Below are positions 1-6,199 of a stretch of 6,734 nucleotides of DNA, one piece after another. The stretch is from Bacillota bacterium (GTDB lineage: Bacteria; Bacillota; Sulfobacillia; JAJZYS01; JAJYTV01), in NCBI GenBank assembly GCA_021810725.1, contig JAJZIE010000138.1, forward strand, positions 1-6,734, written 5' to 3'. Made by a program: the position numbers and the translations under genes. The notes beneath the pieces are model-generated. The model was not told the DNA's origin and searched no databases. It saw nothing but the letters and a program-made list of their open reading frames with translations. Every line of letters starts with the position of its first letter. The stretch's first letter is position 1.

Positions 1-1
1 G

Positions 2-358
2 CTTCTTGCCCTGCGGCCGCCCGGTCGCGACGTACTGCTCGCCGCGGCCTACGCGGTGGTGGCGTGGGGGATCGCGAGCCTTTCCGGCTACCTGCTGCAC
101 TCCAAAGTCACGTTCCGCGCGAGGCTGCCGGTGGTCGGCTTCTACCTCGTGACCGGCACCGCCGTCGGCCTGCAGGCGCTCTGCACGGTAATCGGCACGG
201 GCAGCGCCATGCCGCACGGCCCGCTGCTCGGCAAGGCGGTCGGCATGGGACTCTCGGGCCTTGTCTCCTTCCTCGGCTACGGCGCCCTGGCAAGGCGCAG
301 GGCCCAGAGGCAGCCCCGGCCGCTGAAGGTCTCGGCCGCCGCGACGGACGAGGCCTGA
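2..358 (+). CDS. GtrA-like membrane protein, 5' truncated
   Basis: The frame is open from the left edge to a TGA at 356-358, giving 118 visible residues; the start lies outside the window. The GTG at 56 falls inside a membrane helix and is unlikely to be the start. Three hydrophobic segments are visible, at about residues 11-31, 44-64 and 76-97. Between the first two is a basic turn reading LLHSKVTFR, which matches the conserved 'LLNRR-F-FR' turn of GtrA-family proteins. A short basic tail follows the last helix. GtrA proteins are small four-helix membrane proteins thought to help flip or supply polyprenyl-linked sugars for surface polysaccharide. What is seen would be helices 2-4. The polysaccharide-synthase-like operon just downstream on the same strand suits that role. 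Family assignment rests on topology and one motif, so another small membrane protein family remains possible. Confidence 0.6.
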   Translation, partial: LLALRPPGRDVLLAAAYAVVAWGIASLSGYLLHSKVTFRARLPVVGFYLVTGTAVGLQALCTVIGTGSAMPHGPLLGKAVGMGLSGLVSFLGYGALARRRAQRQPRPLKVSAAATDEA

Positions 359-383
359 GACCGTTCTGATACCCGCCTTGGCA

Positions 384-413
384 CTGCACCCGCGAGTGCG
401 CGCGGGCTAGGCT
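384..413 (+). promoter_or_regulatory. Possible promoter for the glycosyltransferase operon
   Basis: TAGGCT at 408-413 fits the relaxed TANNNT -10 pattern common in high-GC Gram-positive bacteria. CTGCAC at 384-389 lies 18 bases upstream as a poor -35. The implied start of transcription is near 420. The spacer contains the GC hairpin of 389-406. The call is weak; its main support is that a new operon must begin here if the hairpin terminates the upstream gene. Confidence 0.22.
389..406 (+). terminator. GC hairpin after the GtrA-like gene (possible terminator)
   Basis: CCCGCG at 389-394 and CGCGGG at 401-406 form a perfect 6-bp stem with a 6-base loop, 31 bases after the stop of the GtrA-like gene. 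It is followed by CTAGGCTTATTTC, which is only partly T-rich. It could be a weak intrinsic terminator separating this gene from the next operon. Confidence 0.3.
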
Positions 414-593
414 TATTTCATCCTGGGCTCCCGGAGGGACACCTTCTCGCTGCAGCAGCGGGCGGAGATCGACAGCTACGACTTCCTCGGCAGCCGCCGT
501 GAGCGCAAGCGCCGCCGGCGCCGGCCCTGGGGCGGCAGGCACCGCTGGCGCCGCGAGGACTCCCGGGAAGCGGACCTGGCGCCGGCGGCGCAG

Positions 594-1121
594 GTGGAGG
601 ACGTCGTCACGGCGGACGAGGCCTCCGTCGCCACGGCGGAGCTTCGGCAAAGCGTGGACGAGACCGCTGCCGCGGCGGCGCCGGAGCGCTCCCTTTGGCC
701 CGACCGGCAAGCGCTGCTCGACCTCCTGGACGATCTCGACGCCGCGGACGCCTACGCCGCGTACCGCTTCCTTTCCTACCTGCACGCGGGATCCCGCGAA
801 GCGGACGAGCCCCGTCCCTACCGGGTCTACGGGGACATCGGCGGGCGCGCCGCCCAACGGCCAAAATTGGAGCCCCTGATGATCCTGGTCGGGCCGTGCG
901 CCGGCATCGCCTCGATCGACGGCCTGATCCGCGAGATCGACGAGGCGCCGCACCTCGAGGTGGGCTTCCGCCTGTTCCGGGACGGCTTCTATCGCGTGGA
1001 CGGCCACACGGACGACCGCACGGAAGTGGGCACGTGGCTCTCGGCGCGCACGGGCGTCCAGTCCGTGGTGGACGATGGCACGGCGCTGCACGTGCGGCCC
1101 CGGCCGGAGCCGGCGCCATGA
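594..1121 (+). CDS. Unrecognised protein with predicted ferredoxin-like C-terminal domain, first gene of the synthase operon
   Basis: I do not recognise a named family. From GTG 594 the product has 175 residues. An acidic helix-rich part (about 36-64) precedes a basic linker. Residues 94-169 read as strand-helix-strand-strand-helix-strand (PLMILVG; SIDGLIREIDEA; LEVGFRLFRDG; FYRVDG; TEVGTWLSAR; VQSVVDDGTALHV), the order of a ferredoxin-like or ACT-like fold. There is no signal peptide or membrane helix, so it should be cytoplasmic. The stop overlaps the next gene by ATGA, implying translational coupling with the small membrane protein and the glycosyltransferase; a regulatory or scaffolding partner is a reasonable guess. 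GTG 594 is the first canonical start, but it lacks a ribosome site. Near-perfect G/C third positions continue in the same frame back to about 420. CTG 450, preceded by GGAGGG at 433-438, may be the true start. That would add 48 residues, including a run rich in arginine and lysine. Confidence 0.7.
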   Translation: MEDVVTADEASVATAELRQSVDETAAAAAPERSLWPDRQALLDLLDDLDAADAYAAYRFLSYLHAGSREADEPRPYRVYGDIGGRAAQRPKLEPLMILVGPCAGIASIDGLIREIDEAPHLEVGFRLFRDGFYRVDGHTDDRTEVGTWLSARTGVQSVVDDGTALHVRPRPEPAP

Positions 1122-1306
1122 GGCGCGGGCTCCTGGCGATAGCCGCGGCGGCGCTCGCGCTCGTGCTGATGGTCGGCATGTACGGCATCCTCGACATTCT
1201 GCCTGTCTTCGGCTTCCTGGCGCTGCTCATCGCCTACGCGGCCCTCTCGCACCGTTCCTCGGCCGGCCGCCCCCGCAGGGCCCCAACCGGAGGGCGCAGG
1301 CGATGA
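1118..1306 (+). CDS. Small two-helix membrane protein (62 aa) of the synthase operon
   Basis: ATG 1118 overlaps the previous stop (ATGA), and its own TGA at 1304-1306 overlaps the ATG of the glycosyltransferase in the same way. GGAG at 1106-1109 lies 8 bases before the start. The peptide begins MRRG and has two hydrophobic segments at about residues 5-22 and 26-43, separated by a short turn (GILDILP). It ends in a strongly basic tail of about 18 residues rich in R, P and G, so both termini are probably cytoplasmic. Size, topology and double overlap suggest a subunit that accompanies the synthase in the membrane, as small membrane partners do in other polysaccharide synthase systems. No family is recognised. 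The coupling at both ends and the hydrophobic pattern make it very likely to be a real gene. Confidence 0.72.
   Translation: MRRGLLAIAAAALALVLMVGMYGILDILPVFGFLALLIAYAALSHRSSAGRPRRAPTGGRRR
1289..1294 (+). promoter_or_regulatory. Ribosome binding site of the glycosyltransferase
   Basis: GGAGGG lies 8 bases before ATG 1303. It fixes that ATG as the start. The same frame is open further upstream from GTG 1075, but that stretch overlaps the two preceding genes and is shadow. Confidence 0.75.
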
Positions 1307-3447
1307 CCCTCGCGGCGTCCCGGATGCCCTACGTCGGCCTGCTGCCCTACCGCACCCAGGAGGGGGAGCTGCGCGATCCGGTCGTGCCGGATGTGGCCGC
1401 CCTGATCGACCGCGGGGTGGCGCGCGCCCTGGAGATCCTTCCCTTCGACGCCGGCGACGACGTCGTCTTCATCGCGGCGGCCCGGCCCGAGAGCGAAGAG
1501 GTGTGGGCCCTCATGCGGGGCCTCGACGTCAAGGTGCGGCTCTGCCGCGCCGACGCCCAGGAGCTCGAGCAGGCGCAGGACCGCGTCGACAGGGAGTTCG
1601 GCCGGTTCGGGCAGCTCGCCGTCGCGATGGGCCGGCTGCGGCCCTGGGACCTGCTCTCGGCCCTGCACGAGCAGGCGAGGCTGGGCGGCCGGCTCGGCGC
1701 TGTCCTGGTGCGCCGCGGGGCGCTGACGCCGTTCGATGTGGCCCAGGTGATGGCTAGGCAGTCCCGGTTGCCCTTCGTGGACCTGCTCGCGGGAGACGGC
1801 GTGACGGCTTCCCCGCGGGAGGCCTGGGACCTGATGCCGGAGGCCTTTTGGCGCGAACGCTCGGTGGTCCCCGTCGACCGCCTGGAAGGACGCCTCGTCG
1901 TGGCGGCCTTGGAGCCTGATCCAGGCGTCGCGTCCGATCTTGGCCGGGCCTTCCCTGGCGAGGTCCGGGTCTTTCCGACCGGCCGGCGCGACGTGCAGGC
2001 GGCGCTCCACTGGCGCTACGGGCAGGAGTATCTGAGCCGCAGCCGCAGCGAACTGCTCGAGCTGAGGCCCGAGGACTCCGCGCGAGCGCTGCTGTCGCGG
2101 GGTCAGAAGATCCTGCTCGCGTTCCTCGCGGGGCTGCTCGCGGTCTCTCTGCTGCGCCTGCCTCTCTTGACGGCCATCGTGCTGAACACCCTGAGCCAGG
2201 TCGCCTACATGATCTTCACGCTCTTCAAGCTCTGGATCTTCCGCCGGCCGGCGGCCGCCCGCGTGGAGATGGAGGTCGCCGAGGACGATCTCGCGGCGCT
2301 CGACGAGGCGTCCCTGCCGCCCTACACGGTGTTCGTGCCGCTGCGCAGCGAAACGAGCGTCCTACCGGTGCTGACGCAGGCCCTGCAGTCGCTCGACTAT
2401 CCCAAGGACCGGCTGGACGTGAAGCTTCTGCTGGAGGAGGACGACCCGGAGACGATCGCGGCGGTGTCGCGCGCAGGCCTGCCGGGCTTCATCGAGATGG
2501 TCGTGCTGCCGGCGGCGGACCCCCGCACGAAGCCGAAGGCCTGCAACTACGGCCTGCAGGACGCCCGTGGCGACTACGTGGTGATCTACGACGCCGAGGA
2601 CATCCCGGATCCGCTGCAGCTCAAGAAGGCGATCGTCGCCTTCCGCAAGGCCGGACCGGATGTCGGCTGCGTGCAGGCCAAGCTCTCCTTCTTCAACAAG
2701 GAGCAGAACCTTCTCACCCGCTGGTTCACCACCGAGTACGCCATGTGGTTCGGGCTGATGCTGCCGGGCCTGCAGGAGTCCGGGATGCCCATTCCCCTGG
2801 GTGGCACCTCCAATCACTTGCGCGCGGACGTGCTGCGGGAGATCGGCGCCTGGGACCCCTACAACGTCACCGAGGACGCCGATCTCGGCGTGCGGCTGCA
2901 CAAGGCCGGCTACCGCACCGTGATCGTCGACTCGGAAACGCTGGAGGAAGCCAACTCCGATTTCGTCAACTGGGTGCGCCAGCGCTCGCGCTGGGTCAAG
3001 GGTTACGTCCAGACCTGGCTTGTGCACATGCGTCATCCGCTTCGCCTCTGGCGGGAGCTCGGACCGCGCGGGTTCCTGGGCTTCCAGGCGATGGTCGCCG
3101 GGACGCCGTTCACCTTCCTGATGAATCCGCTCTACTGGCTGATGACCACCGCCTGGTTCCTCGCCAGCTGGGGCGCCGTGCAGCAGGTCTTCCCGAGCTG
3201 GCTCTACTACATGGGCATGCTGAACCTTCTGCTCGGCAGCTTCATGTTCGCCTACCTCAACATGGTCGCGGCCTACCGCAGAGGCGACGACGAGCTTGTG
3301 AAGTACGCCGTGTTCGCGCCGCTCTACTGGGGCCTCATGTCGGTGGCGGCCGCGAAGGCGCTGATCCAGATCTTCACGCGCCCGTCGCACTGGGAGAAGA
3401 CCGAGCACGGGCTCACGGAGGGACGCGAGAACACCCACGCGGCCTGA
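1303..3447 (+). CDS. Membrane family-2 glycosyltransferase with N-terminal MshEN-type (cyclic-di-GMP-binding) module
   Basis: The 714-residue product probably polymerises a nucleotide-sugar into a surface or secreted polysaccharide at the inner membrane. Residues 101-124 and 130-153 are two 24-residue copies of the MshEN pattern (R-[FL]-G...G......[LV]...[LM]..Q) separated by exactly five residues (ARLGG). Residues 154-240 resemble the alpha/beta part of type II secretion ATPase N-terminal domains (RLPFVDL, then VVPVDRLEGRLVVAALEPDP). MshEN modules bind cyclic di-GMP, so allosteric control is expected. Two membrane helices (about 268-284 and 288-312) precede the catalytic domain. That domain shows EEDDPE at 378-383, DAED at 430-433, TEDADLG at 523-529 and QRSRW at 560-564, the marks of processive GT2 synthases. 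Roughly four helices follow (about 595-690), then PSHWEKTEHGL near the end, a C-terminal signature of this group. The polymer cannot be named from sequence. The gene is coupled to the preceding one by ATGA. Confidence 0.9.
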   Translation: MTLAASRMPYVGLLPYRTQEGELRDPVVPDVAALIDRGVARALEILPFDAGDDVVFIAAARPESEEVWALMRGLDVKVRLCRADAQELEQAQDRVDREFGRFGQLAVAMGRLRPWDLLSALHEQARLGGRLGAVLVRRGALTPFDVAQVMARQSRLPFVDLLAGDGVTASPREAWDLMPEAFWRERSVVPVDRLEGRLVVAALEPDPGVASDLGRAFPGEVRVFPTGRRDVQAALHWRYGQEYLSRSRSELLELRPEDSARALLSRGQKILLAFLAGLLAVSLLRLPLLTAIVLNTLSQVAYMIFTLFKLWIFRRPAAARVEMEVAEDDLAALDEASLPPYTVFVPLRSETSVLPVLTQALQSLDYPKDRLDVKLLLEEDDPETIAAVSRAGLPGFIEMVVLPAADPRTKPKACNYGLQDARGDYVVIYDAEDIPDPLQLKKAIVAFRKAGPDVGCVQAKLSFFNKEQNLLTRWFTTEYAMWFGLMLPGLQESGMPIPLGGTSNHLRADVLREIGAWDPYNVTEDADLGVRLHKAGYRTVIVDSETLEEANSDFVNWVRQRSRWVKGYVQTWLVHMRHPLRLWRELGPRGFLGFQAMVAGTPFTFLMNPLYWLMTTAWFLASWGAVQQVFPSWLYYMGMLNLLLGSFMFAYLNMVAAYRRGDDELVKYAVFAPLYWGLMSVAAAKALIQIFTRPSHWEKTEHGLTEGRENTHAA

Positions 3448-3494
3448 AAGCTTCCCCCGCCGCTCTCCGCCGGAGCGCATGGACACCGCACAAA

Positions 3495-3535
3495 CAAGCT
3501 GACGGCCCCGCCCCCACAGCGGTGCCGTCAGCTTG
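3495..3535. terminator. Bidirectional hairpin between convergent genes
   Basis: Bases 3495-3506 (CAAGCTGACGGC) pair perfectly with 3524-3535 over 12 bp. A further CCG/CGG pairing (3508-3510 with 3520-3522) lies inside, with a C/A-rich loop. It sits 47 bases after the glycosyltransferase stop and 32 bases after the VOC stop on the other strand. On the minus strand the stem is followed by TTTG, a short T run; on the plus strand no T run follows. It probably stops transcripts from both sides, and fits the minus-strand genes better. Confidence 0.65.
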
Positions 3536-3567
3536 GCAGCGTGCCTGCGGCTTCGGGGTGGACCGTC

Positions 3568-3963
3568 CTAACCCGCGGTGCCGTCCTTGCGCTGATGGAG
3601 GTAGAGATCGTTGCCGAACGGGTCCCGGATGCCCGCGATGGTGCATGGCCGGTGCTCGCTCGGGCCGAAGCGCACCTCCACGCCCTGCTCCTCAAGCTGC
3701 CTCAGGGTAGCGGCGATGTCGGCTACCGCGAGGGCGATGGTGACACCGCCACCACCGTGCCGTCGGCTGTCGCCGGGATCCACAGGATGGTTGTCCGCGA
3801 CGACGCAGATGGTGACATTGCCCGCGTCGTACTCCCGCCAGTCCGGATCGGTTGGATCGTCGACAGGAAGACCGAGCTTCACGCCATAGAATGCGTGGGC
3901 CTCGTCCATGCTGCCCGCCGGGATATTGACCGCGATGAAGTCGATGCCGCGCACGACCTGCAC
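3568..3963 (-). CDS. VOC-superfamily (glyoxalase/bleomycin-resistance fold) protein
   Basis: The 131-residue product has the two beta-alpha-beta-beta-beta modules of the vicinal oxygen chelate fold. Module one contains IDFIAVNIP, AFYGVKLGLPV and an YDAGNVTICVV strand. Module two contains GGVTIALAVADI, a helix with LEEQGVEV, and the closing IRDPFGNDLYLHQ, the typical DP-GN signature. Length is normal for a single-chain VOC protein. Members act as glyoxalases, dioxygenases, drug-binding resistance proteins or simple binders, so the reaction cannot be given. The usual metal ligands look absent: F9 stands where the first His normally is, and Y121 where the final Glu of the signature is expected. 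I prefer GTG 3963 because GGGGAGG at 3971-3977 lies 7 bases before it; GTG 3969 is in frame but only one base from that site. It follows the lipoprotein gene by 95 bases. Confidence 0.85.
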   Translation of the reverse strand: MQVVRGIDFIAVNIPAGSMDEAHAFYGVKLGLPVDDPTDPDWREYDAGNVTICVVADNHPVDPGDSRRHGGGGVTIALAVADIAATLRQLEEQGVEVRFGPSEHRPCTIAGIRDPFGNDLYLHQRKDGTAG

Positions 3964-4058
3964 GCCCACACCTCCCCAAGACCTCGGAGCTCCGCGGCGA
4001 GGGCTGCGCCTGCAGCGCGACCCACCGGGCCGACGACGCGGCGTCGCGCCCTTGGCGC
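3964..4058 (-). other. Spacer between the lipoprotein and VOC genes
   Basis: This 95-base gap is GC-rich with small GC dyads (around GACGCGGCGTC) but no clear terminator or promoter. The VOC gene may be read through from the upstream operon or have its own start here; the sequence does not decide. Confidence 0.4.
3971..3977 (-). promoter_or_regulatory. Ribosome binding site deciding the VOC start
   Basis: Read on the minus strand this is GGGGAGG. It is 7 bases from GTG 3963 and one base from GTG 3969, so the shorter reading is favoured. Confidence 0.6.
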
Positions 4059-5540
4059 TCAGCGCAGGAACGCCTCGACCGTCTGGGCGAAGCTCGCCTC
4101 ATCCTGGAACAGGAACGCGTGACCGGCGTCGGGATAGAGCCTGAGCTGCGCCCCTGGGATGAGCCTCGCGAGCGCGTAGCTGTTCCCCATCGGATCGAGG
4201 CGATCCTCCATGCCGTCGGCGATCAGCGTCGGGACGTGGATGCTCGCCGTCGCTCTTCCGGCCGCATCCCCGCCAGCCCACCACGCGTCTATGGCCTTCG
4301 CCTGGGCCGCCACGACTCCGGCGGGAGCGGGCGACGCGGCGGGGTAGCTCGACTCGGCCGCCAGTGCCGTGTTCTGAGCAGCCGTCTGATCCGGTGGGAA
4401 GAGCACCGACATGACCTTCTTCGAGTCGCCGCTGTTGAGCGCGTTGATCGCACTTTGGCTGGGACGTACGGCCTGGCCGTCGCCCGGGAAGGTTGCGCAG
4501 AGGATCAGGCGGCGCACCTGGCCCGGGTGGCGCACCGAGAGAGCCTGCGCGATCATGCCGCCCATCGACCAGCCGAGAACGTCGGCCTTCTTTAGGCCCA
4601 GCGCGGTGATGAAGGCGCTGGTCTGGTCCGCCATCGCGTCGATGGTCAGGGGCTGGGGCAGCGCCGCCGTGTCGCCGACGCCGGCGTTGTCGAAGATCAC
4701 GACGCGGCGGTGCTGCGCGAGCGTGTCGACCAGCTGCCGGTCCCAGCCTTCCATCGTGCCGCCGTAGCCGGTGATCAGGATGAGCGCGGGCCCGCGGCCG
4801 ACACTTCGGTAGGCGACCATGCCCCGGCTGGTCTCGACCGTCTGCACGGGAGCCCACACGACCGACAGCCCTGTCGGAAGGTGTGGCGCCTTGCCTTCCG
4901 CCTTCGCCGCCGCGGCGTCCGCGAATGCCCGCACCGTCCTGATCGGCGGTGGGCCGAGGTCCGAGTAGACGACATAGCCCCTGACGCCGCCGGCTTCGAA
5001 GAGCACGAGGTCGAAGCCGATGCGGACACCGGAAAGGGTGAAGGCCCACGCGTAGGCGGAACTGGAGGCGCCGACGCGCGGGAACGGGAGTGGCCGGATC
5101 GTGCTGTGGACCTTCTGGCCGGCGATGACGAGCGTGGCGGAGCCGCAGTGCGCCAAGGCCGAATTCAGGCGCTGCCACGTCTGCCGAGCCTGCGGTCCAC
5201 GCTCCAGCGCCTCGCCAAGCGTCGGAATCGCGGTGCCTGCCACGAAGCCCGCGACCGCGTAGGCTAAACCCTTGGGGCGCGCCGGCAGGCTCGAAAGGCA
5301 CGACGTATCCACAAGGCGCGTGTCGCTCTGGCTTGGCTGCACCGCCGTCCATCCGGGCGGCAGGTCCGCGGTGGTGAGCAGCCGCTGCTGCAAGGCGGCA
5401 GCCGGGCTCTGCGTGCCGCAGCCCGCCGCCGCCAGCGTGGTCGCGACGAGTAGGGCCAACAGGGTGGCTGGGCCGCGGGGAACGCCTATCCCCACCCTCG
5501 CCCTGCCTGAGGGCGCATGGCGCCAGGGCAGCCGGGCCAT
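4059..5540 (-). CDS. Secreted lipoprotein: PknH-like sensor domain fused to an alpha/beta hydrolase
   Basis: The product has 493 residues. A basic N-terminus is followed by a hydrophobic run (about 25-38) and a lipobox ending AAGC, giving C41 as the probable lipid-anchored cysteine. Residues 48-215 look like the PknH-type extracellular domain of actinobacterial lipoproteins: LLTTADLPPGW, then C81 and C132 placed for a disulfide, with a GEALERGPQARQTW helix between. Residues about 230-493 form an alpha/beta hydrolase: an oxyanion-region loop GYGGTMEGWD (258-267), nucleophile elbow GWSMGG with S325, probable acid D446 and H474 in DAGHAF, so the triad is intact. A helical cap lies at about 355-430. 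It should hydrolyse an ester, amide or similar bond outside the membrane; the substrate is unknown. ATG 5540 comes two bases after the stop of the membrane protein gene, implying coupling. The longer in-frame reading up to 6185 overlaps that gene in another frame and is not used. Confidence 0.85.
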   Translation of the reverse strand: MARLPWRHAPSGRARVGIGVPRGPATLLALLVATTLAAAGCGTQSPAAALQQRLLTTADLPPGWTAVQPSQSDTRLVDTSCLSSLPARPKGLAYAVAGFVAGTAIPTLGEALERGPQARQTWQRLNSALAHCGSATLVIAGQKVHSTIRPLPFPRVGASSSAYAWAFTLSGVRIGFDLVLFEAGGVRGYVVYSDLGPPPIRTVRAFADAAAAKAEGKAPHLPTGLSVVWAPVQTVETSRGMVAYRSVGRGPALILITGYGGTMEGWDRQLVDTLAQHRRVVIFDNAGVGDTAALPQPLTIDAMADQTSAFITALGLKKADVLGWSMGGMIAQALSVRHPGQVRRLILCATFPGDGQAVRPSQSAINALNSGDSKKVMSVLFPPDQTAAQNTALAAESSYPAASPAPAGVVAAQAKAIDAWWAGGDAAGRATASIHVPTLIADGMEDRLDPMGNSYALARLIPGAQLRLYPDAGHAFLFQDEASFAQTVEAFLR

Positions 5541-5542
5541 GG

Positions 5543-6199
5543 CTACCCCACCGCCCCGGCGGGCGCCTCGAGAGTCTCGCCTCGGGTCGCGTCGCGCACG
5601 ATCAGCGCGAGGGCCAGGAACCCCGCGATCCATTCGAGACCATCCACGACGATGTCCGCCGTCGCGTAGATGGCGCCGCCCTGCCCGAGGGCGCTGAGCA
5701 ATCCGAGCGTGAAGAGCCCGAACACCACCGCGAAGGTGACGTTCGTCCAGCGCATGCTCCGCCCCAAGGTCCAGGCGAGGAATGCCCAGAGAAAAGCCAC
5801 CACCGGGGCGGCGATCCGGGAGGGCTCCACCTGGGAGACCATAAGGGAGTGCCACTGCGCCGCGGAAAAGGCCGGGTTGAGGGCCAGGACCGTAGCCCTG
5901 ACGCTTGCGATCGTAAGGAAGGAACTCAGGAGGGACAGAAGCTGCAGGAAGGACGCGAGGTACAGGAAGCGGGCGGCCGCCGCCACCCCTCTGGACGTCG
6001 CGGTCCGGGGGCGCAGCTGCATGGCGGCGGCACCGCGGAGCAGGTCCAGCGACTCCACGAGACCGGGCCGCCGGCTGCCGACGGCCGCTCCCGCCATCAG
6101 CACGCCGATCATCTCTTCCTCGTGCTCCATGCGGAACCAGACGGGGTAAAGCTTGAGGAGGCGCCGATACCCCCGCTCGAGGCACTGCAGGTCGGTCAC
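5543..6199 (-). CDS. Actinobacterial-type four-helix membrane protein paired with PadR
   Basis: The 218-residue product begins with a soluble segment containing YRRLLKLYPVWFRMEHEEEM (11-30) and RRPGLVESLDLLRGA (43-57). This signature recurs in actinobacterial membrane proteins encoded next to PadR regulators. It resembles the short prefix domain found in front of some permeases, but no transporter domain follows. Four membrane helices are predicted at about 76-100, 129-147, 153-172 and 178-201, ending in a short cytoplasmic tail. No catalytic residues stand out and the function is unknown. Its GTG start at 6199 overlaps the padR stop (GTGA), so the two are translationally coupled. The stop at 5543-5545 is two bases before the lipoprotein ATG, making it the middle of a three-gene operon. 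A G-run just upstream (about 6206-6213) may serve as a weak ribosome site. Confidence 0.82.
   Translation of the reverse strand: MTDLQCLERGYRRLLKLYPVWFRMEHEEEMIGVLMAGAAVGSRRPGLVESLDLLRGAAAMQLRPRTATSRGVAAAARFLYLASFLQLLSLLSSFLTIASVRATVLALNPAFSAAQWHSLMVSQVEPSRIAAPVVAFLWAFLAWTLGRSMRWTNVTFAVVFGLFTLGLLSALGQGGAIYATADIVVDGLEWIAGFLALALIVRDATRGETLEAPAGAVG

Noticed and set aside
108..1091. Long minus-strand open frame of 327 codons opposite the first genes
   Set aside because: It is antisense to the well-supported plus-strand genes, has low-complexity Arg/Ala/Pro composition and no motif; such shadows are expected at this GC content.
1075..1302. Upstream extension of the glycosyltransferase to GTG 1075
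   Set aside because: It would overlap two other genes in different frames and has no membrane or domain content. ATG 1303 has a good ribosome site and an ATGA overlap.
2362..3486. Minus-strand open frame of 374 codons opposite the glycosyltransferase
   Set aside because: It is a shadow of the transferase's catalytic domain, which shows conserved TED and QxxRW motifs on the plus strand.
3527..3536. GTCAGCTTGG occurring both in the central hairpin and at 6587-6596, hinting at a repeat or attachment site
   Set aside because: The identity is only about 10 bases, flanks diverge, and neither copy is next to an integrase, tRNA or transposase, so chance is the simpler explanation.
5541..6185. In-frame upstream extension of the lipoprotein hydrolase reading, giving a 708-residue product
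   Set aside because: The extra part is Arg/Gly/Pro-rich and overlaps, in another frame, a clear four-helix membrane protein gene. The lipobox signal sequence begins properly at ATG 5540.
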